A stretch of DNA of 64,000 bases from Amoebidium appalachense (Eukaryota; Ichthyosporea). The DNA lies in contig CAVNZM010000008.1 in assembly GCA_963693365.1 (NCBI GenBank), positions 3,162,001 through 3,226,000 of the forward strand, given 5' to 3'. A model generated the notes under the pieces. It had not been told where the DNA came from and ran no database searches. It worked only from the letters and a program-made list of their open reading frames with translations. Below, in pieces: positions 51,653-62,786 of this stretch (its first letter is position 1; the number at the start of each line of letters is the position of its first letter). The position numbers and the translations under genes are program-made.

Positions 51653-52085
51653 TAAACTTTTTTTTTTGCGTGCAAAAACTTCCTGCCCAAGTTTCCATAT
51701 ATGTCTCGAGTCAGTCAGAACGCGCGCGGATTATTGTTTTTAATGCGTTTTCTTTCTTTTTTTTTTTTTTTGAGATTGCGATAATCCTACTTTTTTTTTT
51801 GGTTTTATAAGTATGTTTAGACTGTGAGTAGGGTCGATAGTGTGAAGAGATAACTTTGTGTGAGACATACAGATAGTCATGATCAGATGACAATTTGATA
51901 CATACAGATGTGAGATAACAGTGAGATATACATGCAGGCTGTAAAGGCTTCATCCCAAATTTTTAGAGTGTGGCTTGCAGCTACTGACTGACACGCTGAT
52001 GGTATTGGGTTAACGTTTTGGATCAGCTACCATGGATGCTTTGTGTTTTATCCCTTTCCGTTAACGGTACACGATGTATGCCCCT

Positions 52086-52134
<49 letters not shown>

Positions 52135-52291
52135 TGCTGATCCTCCTCTCGAAGCTCGACCTGGCGGGGCAGGGCACATGTGGTCCACTTTGACCCCACA
52201 GGCATTGTGCAGCTGGACCACGGCTGCGCGCGAAGGCTCAGCCTGGGCCCCGAGCTGGTGCTGCTGATGGATAACACCATGGTGCACGTGG

Positions 52292-52354
<63 letters not shown>

Positions 52355-52384
52355 AAAAAAAAAAAAGACACACAGGCCACACAC
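50642..52384. other. Spacer with inverted repeat and T/G, C/A composite tracts
   Basis: Holds a 25-bp inverted repeat (51355-51518), T-then-G tracts (about 51573-51650), a C tract (52090-52133) and C-then-A tracts (about 52275-52366). Between the C tracts, 52140-52285 reads in one frame like protein (VVHFDPTGIVQLDHG, GPELVLLMDNTMVHV). This could be an upstream exon of the 52385-53083 ORF, but I could not make the splice phases agree. Confidence 0.55.
51355..51518. repeat. Perfect 25-bp inverted repeat, possible mini-MITE
   Basis: Arms 51355-51379 and 51494-51518 are exact reverse complements (start CCAACCACCGCATCTCCC). The 114-bp spacer is non-coding. Imperfect pairing continues a few bases outside (TTA / TAA). 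Confidence 0.75.
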
Positions 52385-53083
52385 ATGCTACACCGAGTCT
52401 CACAACGGTCCCACAGCAAAACGACCTGGTGCGTGCCTCTGATATACAACTACGGCTACAAGTATGCACAACAGGACTGCCCCGTGCGCCGGCTGGCCAT
52501 TGGCGAGCGCGTGATTTACCGCAACGGCAACTGCCAAGACCTGCGCGTTGAAAATCTGCTGCTGGTTCCCCAGCGCAGTGCCTCCCGCTTCGACAACTAC
52601 GAGGTCTGGCTCCAGGCATACGGCAGCAACGAGACCTCCTCCGGGGGGCCCGTGTCGGCGATACACACCTACACATACGATTTGCTGGGCCTTGGCAAAC
52701 CGGTGGCCCTGTACACCTTCCAAACCTGCTGCATTGAGCACTGCCCCGCCGAGATGAGGTGGCTGCTCTCCGCGACAATATGTGCCATCGAGGGGCACGT
52801 GCCCGCCCTTTTGCATGCACTCCTCTGCTTCTTTAGCAGGGACACACCCATGTGGCTTGACATGGCTTGCAACAACCCGCCCGCACAGGCAAGTGGGGGC
52901 GAGGCCGAAAAAAGTGTGGCGGGGAAGATCACAGAAGCTGCCCGAAAAGCAGCATTCAAACAGGCTAAGGAGGAGCTTGCCAAAAGTTTTTGCCAGCGTT
53001 GTTTATGCAGGTGCTGGGCAGTGCTAAATAAACACATGTACACAGAGTGCACCGGAGGCACTTTAAAAAAATTTGACTACTGA
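52385..53083 (+). CDS. Uncharacterised protein with HNH-like motif, 3' part of a gene
   Basis: Frame open from a C/A tract to a TGA at 53083. The first in-frame ATG is 52385, but the true start or upstream exon is unclear. About residues 40-60 contain GERVIYRNGNCQDLRVENLL, recalling the N-x-R-x-E-N-L helix of HNH/AP2-type DNA-binding or nuclease modules, though the catalytic His-Asn-His set is not evident. The middle is Cys-rich (TFQTCCIEHCPAEMRWLL), then an Ala/Lys helix and a C-rich end (SFCQRCLCRCW). GC-rich codon use resembles the adjacent DIRS element more than the other genes, so a transposon-related origin is possible. I do not recognise the family. Confidence 0.4.
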   Translation: MLHRVSQRSHSKTTWCVPLIYNYGYKYAQQDCPVRRLAIGERVIYRNGNCQDLRVENLLLVPQRSASRFDNYEVWLQAYGSNETSSGGPVSAIHTYTYDLLGLGKPVALYTFQTCCIEHCPAEMRWLLSATICAIEGHVPALLHALLCFFSRDTPMWLDMACNNPPAQASGGEAEKSVAGKITEAARKAAFKQAKEELAKSFCQRCLCRCWAVLNKHMYTECTGGTLKKFDY

Positions 53084-53139
53084 CGGTGTCTTGACTGTGC
53101 ACACACACTCTCTCCCCCCTCTCCCTCCCTCCCTCTCCC

Positions 53140-53375
<236 letters not shown>

Positions 53376-53415
53376 TTTGTGTATATCATATATCACCAGA
53401 CACACGTGTATATAT

Positions 53416-53585
53416 ACACACACACTGCACTGCACAGTTGGTTTCATGCCTGTATGCCTCATATTTGACAATGCATCCCTACAATAGGCCACACACCCTG
53501 CATAACGGTGTATGGTATATGTACACACACAGTACTACACAGCTGGTTTCGTGCCTGTATGTCTCAGATTTGACAATGCATCCCT
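53416..53585. repeat. Imperfect direct repeat, two copies of about 63 bp
   Basis: Copies at about 53416-53480 and 53523-53585 share TGGTTTCRTGCCTGTATG and TTTGACAATGCATCCCT, 105 bp apart. Between it and the DIRS element (53586-54250) is unique sequence with no supported gene. Confidence 0.75.
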
Positions 53586-54250
53586 CGGCCTTAAGTGCCC
53601 CATCCAGTTCTATTGGTAAATTCAAACCTGCTGCTATGCCGACATTCCGGAATTTTCAATCTTTTATAAGTGTAAATCCCAGCACGTGCACTTAGCCTAT
53701 GCTGCTAGGTATAGAGCCACCCACATGCACGTGTTTTATAGGGTTCGTACCGGCCCTGCATGTTTGAAACCACCGTTTTTGCGGTGCACTACACTCATGG
53801 CCACAGTGCTTGTGCCAACTCAGTATATTTTTAGGGCCTGCTGGGCTGTTACTGAAAATAGAAAACCAAAAAAAAACATTGGAATTCTGTCGCGCGCAGA
53901 AGTCACAGTCTTGTTTCAACGGCGGAAGGCAGTACATGCCATTCGGGCTGCTGGGGGGCGGGCGGAGCTTGGCAGCGTTGTCGTGTGGGCCAGTGTGGCA
54001 ATAGATCTGATTCTGCCCGCGGAGTCAGGACAATGTTATTGGCTTCTCATCACGGCAAGAATGTACCGCATACCTTAATCTCTCCCCTCTGATATTCTCA
54101 ATGCCTGTGTGATCTTTATTACTGTCTTCGGGTAAAGCAAGAGAATGCTTTCAGAGGGTAAATGGAAAGATTTTGAATAGCTCAATTTTACAGCTGTTGT
54201 GTCGAGTCATAAGAGTTATGGGTAGAAAGTAGTAGGTTTGTGGATAAATT

Positions 54251-54387
54251 GCTGCTCATTTTTATCGCGATAATATTTGACCAATAATTTACTTCAATGT
54301 GATTGGTCCACAGCTTACCTTAACGTAGGTCCCTACCCTGGGTCCCTGACAAATCTGTAGTCTAAAAAGAAACACTTGTTTGAAATC
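54251..54387 (+). repeat. DIRS repeat A, left copy
   Basis: Differs from the right copy (59931-60066) by one T in a T run. Contains GACCAAT (54279-54285) and its inverted copy ATTGGTC (54302-54308). Confidence 0.9.
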
Positions 54388-54663
54388 TGTACGTTTCATA
54401 TGCGCAGCAGATGAAAGATGTTTCACGGATCACTTCGGGCGCAGGCAGCCGGGCGGCCCATGACGTCACGGGCCGCGGCGCCAGGCGCAGCCGCAGCGGC
54501 GGCTGACATCGGTCTGGCGCAGCGCCTGACGTCAGGCGCCACCAGCGCCGGTATTTCCGGCGCAGCACACTGCAGATGCAGGCCACCTTCGTTTTCGCCG
54601 TGTGCTGCACGTACGGTTTTTGTTAGCACGATTGCGTTTTCGGTGGCTAGCACACGGCGGCTC
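54388..54663 (+). repeat. DIRS repeat B, left copy
   Basis: 276 bp, matching 59527-59802 at a constant 5139-bp offset with very few differences. Contains the perfect palindrome GCGCCTGACGTCAGGCGC (54522-54539) and the hairpin GCGCCGG-TATTT-CCGGCGC (54545-54563). Confidence 0.9.
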
Positions 54664-54667
54664 AAGT

Positions 54668-54740
54668 ATGGAAGTAGACCCAACAGACAATGGCCCTGCA
54701 GCACAGGCAGGGCAGGAGGCGCGCCCTCCTGTGCAGGACG

Positions 54741-54791
<51 letters not shown>

Positions 54792-55852
54792 TTGCCCTGA
54801 CCCCTGAGCTGGCAGCGACCATTCGCATGTTTGCTTCTGAGGTGGCCAACGCGACCCGTCAGGCCCTGCAGGCCAGCCCGGCCCCCCCTTCCCAGCAAGA
54901 TCTTCTCCTGCGCGCCTTCCCCCACCTCGTCAACCTTGGCGGGGGCGGAACCGGTAGGAACCCCCCTGTCACGGGGCCCCCTGCCGCTGCGGCGGGGGCC
55001 GTGGATGCTGTAGAGCAACCCCCCGGCAACGCCAACAAGCGCCCCCGTGAGGAGGACCCTCAGGGCGGCGACATGCACCAGCTGCCTCCGCCGCCCAATG
55101 CCCTGCAACTGGCCGTTTGGGGGGCCAGCCAGCGCAGCCAGTCGAACCCACCCTGCCCACACCTGTCCCCGGAGGTCCGGGGGGCTGCCATCTTCGAGCC
55201 TATGCAGCATTTCGCTTTGCTCGACCTGCTGCCGCCCACGGGCTCTTCTGTCCACACGCAGCGCCAGCCGGTTTCCCTGCCTGGCCTGCCTGCTGGCACG
55301 GTTGTGCTGCAGACGCCTGGCACCCAGCGCCAGCCCGCCCTGTGCCCGGACCTGCAGACCTACCTGCGCTGCATCTTGCAGCTGCTACGCCTACGCATCA
55401 ACGCCGACGCCCCCGTCACGGCCCTGCTGGCCCACGCCGAGTTTGTGGCCACTGAGTTGGCACCCGAGTACCAGTGGGCTGCCATCATGCGCTGGGAGGA
55501 TGCACACCGCCGGTCGTGCGCTGCCTCTGGCCGCCCACTCGACGCACCCGACGCTGTGCAGCTGGCCGTGTCCCTGTCTGGTGCCCGCCTGCACCAGGCA
55601 CCCACCGCTCCCCGCACACCCCGGCAGCCTGCCTCTGGGGGGGCCACAGCCAGCCCTCGCGCCAGCCCGGCCCCTGCTGCGGATGAGATATGCCGGGGCT
55701 TCAACACGGCCAAGGGCTGCACCAGGAAGGGACCCAACCCTTGCCGCTACAAGCACGCCTGCCTGAAGTGCGGCTCAGCGGCGCACGGCGTACACGCCTG
55801 CCCTCCCAACCCAGCCAACGGGGCGGGGGAAGGGGGGGCCAACCCGGCTTAG
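54668..55852 (+). CDS. DIRS gag-like ORF1 with polyQ and zinc-binding C terminus
   Basis: 394 aa from the ATG 4 bp after repeat B1. Residues about 26-43 are a CAG-encoded glutamine run. The middle is Ala/Pro-rich. The C terminus has a Cys/His cluster (ICRGFNTAKGCTRKG, then CRYKHACLKCGSAAHG), as in the nucleic-acid-binding end of DIRS-like ORF1 proteins. The RT ORF overlaps it by about 160 bp in the -1 frame. A G7 run (55832-55838) just before the stop is a candidate slippage site. Presumed to package the element RNA. Confidence 0.75.
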
Positions 55853-57569
55853 GGGGCCCAGCCCCCTTTCGGGCAGGGGCTGACGTCAGCGCTGGGCCTG
55901 CCCTCTCCGTTGCCCTGCGGGGCCCATGGTCACCCCCCCCAGCGGCACCACCACAGACAGTATCTGTCCCCAACTTCCGCCGTTTGTTTGACTTGTTTCC
56001 GCACCCCGACAGTGCGTTTCAGCAGGCTCTGCTCCGCGACTTAGAGCTGGGCTTCTCGGTCGGTTACTTCGGCGAGCGGGTCACCCGGGTGGGCCGAAAC
56101 CACCCGTCCGCGCTGGCGGCCCGTGAGCAGCTTGCAGCCGACATTGCGAAGGAAGTGGCATGCGGCCACATCCTGGGCCCCTTCACCCGCGACGAGATGG
56201 TGGCCCTTTATCCTTATTTTGTATCCTCGCCCCTCGGGGCAGTTCCCAAAAAGGGCGGCACGGGCGTCCGCCGCATCCACGACCTTTCCTTCCCGCGTGG
56301 CTCCAGTATCAACGATGGGGTCGATTACCCGGATCAGCTGGAGTACATCACCATCCGCACGGTGATGCAAACAGTAGCTCGGCTCGGCCAGGGCTGCTTC
56401 CTCGGGGCATACGACGTGAAGGGTGCCTTTCGTCACGGCCCGGTGCACCCAGACGACCAGCCACTGCTGTCGTTCCAGCTGCTAGGCGCGTTCTATGTGG
56501 AGACCCGCCTACCGTTTGGCTTGCGGTCCAGCCCAGCGTTCTGGGAACGCATAGCTCAGGCCCTGCAGCACTTCGCCCACGCCCTCAACGCCACAGAGAC
56601 ACAGCATTTTGTGGACGACTTCTTTTTCGGCGGCCGTACGCTGCAAGAGTGCGCCTTCAACATGCTGGTGTTTCGGTGGGTGTGCTCGAAGGTGGGTGTT
56701 ACGCTTGCCGACGACAAAGTGCAGCTGCCCTCACACACGCTCATCTACTCTGGGCTCGAGTGGGACACTCTGCGCATGGAGGCCCGCTTACCTGCCGTCA
56801 AGCTGACCGAGCTCCGGGCCCTGCTAGCCGATTGGCGGGGTCGCACCAAGGCCACTGTTCGAGACCTACGGTCCCTGTGCGGCAAGCTCATGTGGTGTGC
56901 TCCGGTTGTGGCGCTGGGGCGTGCCCGTGCCTTTCTTCAACGCTTGCTTCATCTGCTGGCGGAGGCTGAGAGGGCCGGCCTAGGGCCCCACCACCACATC
57001 CGTGTCTGCGCCGACGCACGAGCCGACGTTGTGCTGTGGTCGGAGTTCCTCCCCGAGTGGAACGGCATACGTGTGCTTACCCCCCCGTGCATCACATGTT
57101 CACCACAGATGCGGCCGGCAGCATAGGATGCGGTGGCTACTGGGGTCAAGCGTGGTTTCACCTAGCATGGACGGACCATTGGCGCACGGTCATTGCTGGC
57201 GGAGATGTGTGGGCTTCCGGGCTGTTTGAGCTGGCTGGCAGTGCCGTGGCCCTGGCCTGTTGGGGTCCCAGCTGTCGCAACAGCCACATACGCGTGCTCA
57301 CCGATAACGACGGTGCAGTATCTACGATCGCGTCCCGTCACTCCCCCGTCCCTGCCATTGCCCGGGTGCTGCGTCTCATCACGCTGATGGAAATGCGCTA
57401 CACGGTGCTGGTCTCGGCCAAGCACATCCCTGGCGTGGAAAACTCGATTGCGGATGCCATCTCGCGAGCACAGTGGGCCACTTTCGACCGGCTGCACCCG
57501 TGGCACGCACCAGTCCCAATACCCGTGCCTGAGAGGCTAGCGGGGTGGTTTGCTGCCCCTCTCTCGTGA
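55690..57569 (+). CDS. DIRS reverse transcriptase-RNase H, one-base frame break
   Basis: RT part in one frame to 57126: FPHPDSAFQQALLRDLELGF start, GAVPKKGGTGVRRIHDLS fingers, GCFLGAYDVKGAFRH (motif A), RLPFGLRSSPAFWERIA (motif B), HFVDDFFFGG (motif C, FVDD). RNase H continues in the frame before (FTTDAAGSIGCGGYWG, ELAGSAVALACW, VLTDNDGAVSTIA, NSIADAISR), with the D-E-D-D set visible, to the stop at 57569. The switch fits loss of one C in the C7 run at 57080-57086. It may be an assembly or mutational indel, or a real disruption. Functional start in the overlap with gag is uncertain. Confidence 0.8.
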
Positions 57570-57860
57570 TGGGGCTGGGCCGAGCCCCCTCCCCTGTTCC
57601 TTTGCCTTCGTATTGGGCTTGGCGTGTGGGCTGTGGGGGGCACCGACACCCCCCCTTCCCCCCTTCCCACTTTGTATATCGCACGAGTCATGTTCTGCAG
57701 TGGCGGCCGGGGCCGCCCCCCCCCCACTACACGAATTCGCTCAGATTCCCTCACTCACCCGGTGGAGTGTTTGGGACAATACATTACGGTCTTACGGTGT
57801 ACACACGGTGTGCCTCTTTGTTCTGTGCTGGCCCGCAGTGCCAACTGCTTGTGGCGTGTC

Positions 57861-57899
<39 letters not shown>

Positions 57900-58270
57900 T
57901 TCCCTCCCCCAACCCCCCCAGCCCCACCCTGCCACCCCTCCACCCGCCCCTTCGATCGTGCATGCTTAACCTCGGTGTTACACACACATGCTCATACACA
58001 CCCACTACACTAGCGCACACACACGCACGCCTACACCGCGGCTTGTGCGCGCATACCCCCCTCCCCTTCCCCCGCCCTCCCTGCCAGCGCTGCATGCATC
58101 CTCTGCCCTTTAGCTACGCCCCCCCCCCCCCCCCCCCCCCCCCCCCCCTTGTTTGCCTGCCTGTGCACCCGCTTGCCTGCCGCCCACCCCGCTCGTTGCC
58201 TTTACCCCCCCCCCCCCCCCCCCTGGGACTCTAGGCATGATGCTCACACAGCTCTGTCCCTGCAGGTGGC
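57570..58270. other. DIRS inter-ORF region, intron-like
   Basis: Between RNase H and recombinase. Contains C tracts (57866-57896, 58121-58148, 58207-58223) and CA-rich DNA, and ends in a good 3' splice-site sequence (CTGTCCCTGCAG at 58254-58265). Probably removed by splicing or otherwise bypassed, since the next ORF lacks an ATG. Confidence 0.5.
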
Positions 58271-59383
58271 TTGCTCCCCTTTGGTGGCGACCATGGTAGG
58301 CTTGCCCAGTGGTTCACCCCCGAGGTTTTGGCCCGTGTCCCGGAGGTGGCCCGCACCATCACTCGGCTGTCAGTGGGCGACAGCACGGAGTCCTCCTACT
58401 CGTCCTACCAGCGCCAGTTTATCGACTTCATCTACGCAATGGACTGCCGCAATCCTGATGGTGGCTACCTGCCAGCCTGCCCAGCCCAAGTGCAGCTGTT
58501 CCTTGCCTGGTGCGCCATGCGTGCGGTGCAAGCCCGGACCATGCCCAGCATCGTCTCCGCCGTCAACAGCCTGCACCGCAGCTTGGGCATGGCACCACCA
58601 GCGGGCTCCGGCCAGCAGAGCCTTCAGTGGTTTATCCGCGGGGCTGGCCGCTTCCTGCTGCTGGAAGGCAGCCACCGGCCCAAACGAGTGCTCGAGCCCC
58701 TCCTCCCAGCCGACCTCCGCGCCCTCCTCCCAGTCATCCAACCGGGCTCTTCATTGGAGGCCCTGCGTCTGTGGGCTGCCCTGCTGCTTGGCAGCTCGTG
58801 CCTCCTGCGCTCGGGCGAGTTCACGTCCAAATCTGCGGCCAAGTTCAACCCCCTCCTTCACGCCAAGCGTCGCGACGTCCAGCTCCTATGGCAGGATGGC
58901 CGCCTGATTGGGGCAACAGTCTTCCTGCCGACATCTAAGACCGACCCCACGGGCAAGGGTGTTACCATCCGGGTGCCCGCCTTCCCGGAGGAGCCTTCCT
59001 TCTGCCCAGCAGCCAATCTAGCCCTCTTCCTGGGGGTCTCGTCAACCAGGGCAGGCATCCACCCAGATGCACCCCTGTTCAGCGTCGACGGCAGCCCTTA
59101 CCTCAAGAGCACCTTCATCGCCGGTTTCCGCACAGCTCTACACCATGCGGGCTACGACCCCGACCGGTACGCCGGCCACAGCCTGCGCATAGGGGGGGCC
59201 ACTGCAGCTGAGAGAGCGGGCCTACCTGACGCCACCATCAAAGCCCTTGGCCGCTGGGCATCAGACGCATTCATGGTCTACATCCGGCTGCCCCACCGCG
59301 ACGTGCAAGCCTCCATTGCCACCGTCTGGTCACACCAGGGCCTCGCCACGGGACCTTGGGGCGGACCCCCTACATCGCAGTAG
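58266..59383 (+). CDS. DIRS tyrosine recombinase (integrase)
   Basis: About 370 aa. SAM-like N-terminal domain (SSYQRQFIDFIYAMD) and a catalytic domain with all expected residues: Arg in SCLLRSGEFT, Lys in LPTSKTD, His-x-x-Arg in GHSLRIGGATAAERAG, Trp in ALGRWASDAF and the nucleophile Tyr in MVYIRLPH. It integrates circular cDNA without target duplication in known DIRS elements. No ATG occurs before the conserved start; the first in-frame ATG is at about 58439. Together with the acceptor ending at 58265 this implies expression by splicing or readthrough. Confidence 0.85.
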
Positions 59384-59526
59384 GGGGGCCTTGTGGTGCG
59401 GGGGGGGCTCATGGCATGGACCCCCCCTGGCGGCCCCCGCCTCGGCCAGCCCCTTGGGTGCAGGCACGACGGCCTGCACTCCACGGACACGGGGGGCATG
59501 AGGCAAGCACGAGTGAGTGATGTGAA

Positions 59527-59802
59527 TGTACGTTTCCTATGCGCAGCAGATGAAAGATGTTTCACGGATCACTTCGGGCGCAGGCAGCCGGGCGGCCCAT
59601 GACGTCACGGGCCGCGGCGCCAGGCGCAGCCGCAGCGGCGGCTGACATCGGTCTGGCGCAGCGCCTGACGTCAGGCGCCACCAGCGCCGGTATTTCCGGC
59701 GCAGCACACTGCAGATGCAGGCCACCTTCGTTTTCGCCGTGTGCTGCACGTACGGTTTTTGTTAGCACGATTGCGTTTTCGGTGGCTAGCACACGGCGGC
59801 TC
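59527..59802 (+). repeat. DIRS repeat B, right copy
   Basis: Copy of 54388-54663. The palindrome is at 59661-59678. Confidence 0.9.
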
Positions 59803-59883
59803 CCACCCACCCACCTCTCAGTCTGTATACATGACGGTGTACGTATGCGACTGTGACTGGCTCACAGCCCGATTGCAGCGGCA

Positions 59884-59889
59884 ATAAAG
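59884..59889 (+). terminator. AATAAA polyadenylation signal of the DIRS element
   Basis: In the 128-bp spacer between B2 and A2, followed by a GGCCCAGCCCCGGCTGG stretch. It would place the transcript end just before or within repeat A2. Confidence 0.5.
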
Positions 59890-59930
59890 CATGTCGAGGC
59901 GGGGCCCAGCCCCGGCTGGTGCGGGGGGGG

Positions 59931-60066
59931 CTGCTCATTTTTATCGCGATAATATTTGACCAATAATTTACTTCAATGTGATTGGTCCACAGCTTACCTT
60001 AACGTAGGTCCCTACCCTGGGTCCCTGACAAATCTGTAGTCTAAAAAGAAACACTTGTTTGAAATC
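59931..60066 (+). repeat. DIRS repeat A, right copy
   Basis: Copy of 54251-54387. Followed by unique DNA (60067-60490) in which I see no gene until the ATG at 60491. Confidence 0.9.
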
Positions 60067-60490
60067 ATTACTTGAAGAACTAAAGCCAATTTTTATGACG
60101 TCACGTTTTAAAGACTACTCGATCTACACCAACATGTTACTAATTTCGAACGCTGGAACCTGTCTGTGGCAGTCTTACAGAACAAAATCGCTTCGTTACT
60201 CCATCGCAGAACTCAGATGCACACACCATACACAGGCAGCTTGTGGAAAACGAAAAGACTGGAGTGCTGTGGTTAGTTCCTGTGTGGTTCCTGCATTGAA
60301 TCACCCACATACATGCATTAATTCGTCTTCTTCTGGTACCGCCTTCTTCTGGTACATATTAGCCAAGTTCACGCATATTCCCTCTCGCTTTTGCGTCGAA
60401 GGTTAACACATTCTTATACACGCTCGCAAGCTACTAACTACAATTTTCTGGCACTGACCATCAAAGTGCAAACAATACCCGGGACGCAAA

Positions 60491-60606
60491 ATGTGTCTGA
60501 AGGAGTGTTTGTTTGTGCTTCTTGCACTTTCAGCCATTGTCCATGGGCGGTCTATCGACCAGGATGAAAATGCTGTTGAGGAGAGTGTGGTCGTAAATGT
60601 TCCGGT

Positions 60607-60657
<51 letters not shown>

Positions 60658-60753
60658 TGTATGCTATGGGCGTGTTCTTGTGCAGTTCTGAAACGAAAAC
60701 ATGCGTTGTCTGCCGTGCGCGTGCTGCTGTTGTGTGGTTCTGTCTACGAGTAC

Positions 60754-60801
<48 letters not shown>

Positions 60802-61833
60802 GCGTGTGCGTGTGTGCGTGTGCGTGTGTGTGTGTGTGGGTGTTTGTCTGTGTGTGTGTGTGTGTGTGTGCCACTGCCAGTATGTTTGTATGTGCTTGCC
60901 TCCGTGTGTGTATGCGTGCGGCGCGCGAGTGTGTGTGTGTGTGTGAGTTTGTCTGTCTGTGTGTGTCTGTGTGTGTGTCTGTCTGTGTGTGTGTCTGTGC
61001 TGTTCTGAAGAATATTATCGTATTGTTGTGTGTCCACACAGCAGTAATCACCTAGTCAATCCTCTTCATATTTCTGCGGAATGATATATCATGTTCCCCA
61101 TTCAAAAGTGTGCACGTGCTTCTGTTTACCCTGCACCAGTTTTCCGTGCAAAATGCACATGACATAGCTCCAATTTCGGCTTAATGTTTTTTCGCGATAT
61201 AATTATGCATGTCTGATGCTATTTATGAAAGTCCGCCATAACGAAATAATCCAACACTGCAAATGTATGGCCCTGTGTTTTCTTCGCTGGAAATCCCTAG
61301 GCAGTCGTGAGAGCACCACACGTTTTTGCTGCTGCGTGTCATAGAGAAGCAACATCAGCTTGGAGGTTCTAATTCAGTACCATACCCCGATAACAAAAAC
61401 TGGGGAAGAAAAGTTATATGGTTGACTCGAGTGTGACACGTAGAAAATTTCAAAGGAACTGAAAACACTCAACCGACAACCAAACACAAGTTACAGTAAA
61501 TGCAAGCAGTGTGAATTTGCACATTTGCTGCGCTGGATGGGCACACCTGCATGTCTTCCGCCGAAAACAAACATTTTTGACTGTCTGTCTGTTCTGTTGT
61601 TTCACTCTATTTTTTCCCCCAAAAGGGGAGGGGGAGAGGAAGAAGGGGGGGGGAGGGGGGGGGGGGGGGGGGGTTCACTAATGTTTTTGTAAGTAAGTGT
61701 CTAAATCTGCATGTTATCTACGGGCACAGGCAAGGACTTTTGCAAGACGACAGGCAATGACCGAAGAAGAACTGCAAAAGCTCTTGGCCAGCCTCGGAGG
61801 TAAGCATGCTCTCATGTGTGGTGTGTACCCATG

Positions 61834-61881
<48 letters not shown>

Positions 61882-62169
61882 AGCCACAGTTACAGAGACG
61901 TCTGCACACAGGCACACACACACAATGTCTTGCATCGCGCTGGGACGCACACCCTTTGTGCATACACACATACATGTGCATGTCCACGATTTCATATTGC
62001 GCTGTATAGCCAAATAACACTGTAAACACACTCACTCGCTGACTTACTCACCCACTCATAGCCAAATAACACTGTAAACACACTCACTCACTGACTTACT
62101 CACCCACTCATAGCCAAATAACACTGTAAACACACACACTCACTGACTTACTCACCCACTCACTCACTT

Positions 62170-62203
<34 letters not shown>

Positions 62204-62755
62204 CACACAGTCACTCATTAACTCACTCTACACTTACAGGTATACGCACACACGCGCGCGCGCACACACACACTTACACACACTTACACACACCCCTATC
62301 CCCACAGGTGCCGGCTCAGGTTCCGGTCCCGCTCCCCCCGGCGGTGGTATGGGGGATCTATCCGGGGATTTCAGTAAACTCTCTACCGACCTAACCAGTC
62401 TTTTTTCTGGCTTCGGTTTTTCAAGCGTCAACCCCGTGGGCGGCCCTCCGTCCATAATTGTACCACCCCCACCACCTCCACCATCCCCCCTTCCCCCGGC
62501 CGTGGTTCCCCTCTCTTCCCCCCTCCCCCCCACCTGCCCCCGCCCCTGTGGACGTATCATCCCCTGCCCCTGCCCCCGCCCCTGTGGACGTATCATCCCC
62601 TGCCCCTGCCCCTGCCCCTGCTCCCGAGATGGTGTTGACAGGCTCTCCTACCTTTGGTGCTCTTGAAATGGGCGGTGAGATCCCCCTCTGTGATATTACC
62701 CCCCCCCCCCCCCTCCCGCCCCCTCCCCCCTGCCTTTCCTATCCTCCTACTACCT

Positions 62756-62786
<31 letters not shown>

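Larger units (their letters stand above)
54251..60066 (+). mobile_element. DIRS-like tyrosine-recombinase retrotransposon
   Basis: About 5.8 kb, GC-rich, with gag-like, RT-RNase H and tyrosine recombinase ORFs in the same direction, the DIRS order gene set. Instead of LTRs it has two direct repeat pairs. A (54251-54387 and 59931-60066) is outermost, and B (54388-54663 and 59527-59802) is inner. A1 touches B1, while B2 and A2 are separated by a 128-bp spacer with an AATAAA signal. This differs from the inverted repeats of DIRS1 and from the split repeats of PAT/Ngaro as I know them. B pairs and A pairs are nearly identical, so the insertion looks recent, but the RT-RNase H frame is broken. Confidence 0.85.

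Noticed and set aside
54370-54810. Open frames within repeat B on both strands
   Set aside because: They end or change identity at the repeat border and are duplicated exactly with the B copy; no coding function supported.
62007-62162. CRISPR-like array
   Set aside because: The 52-bp units are contiguous with no unique spacers, in a eukaryotic intron; it is a minisatellite.
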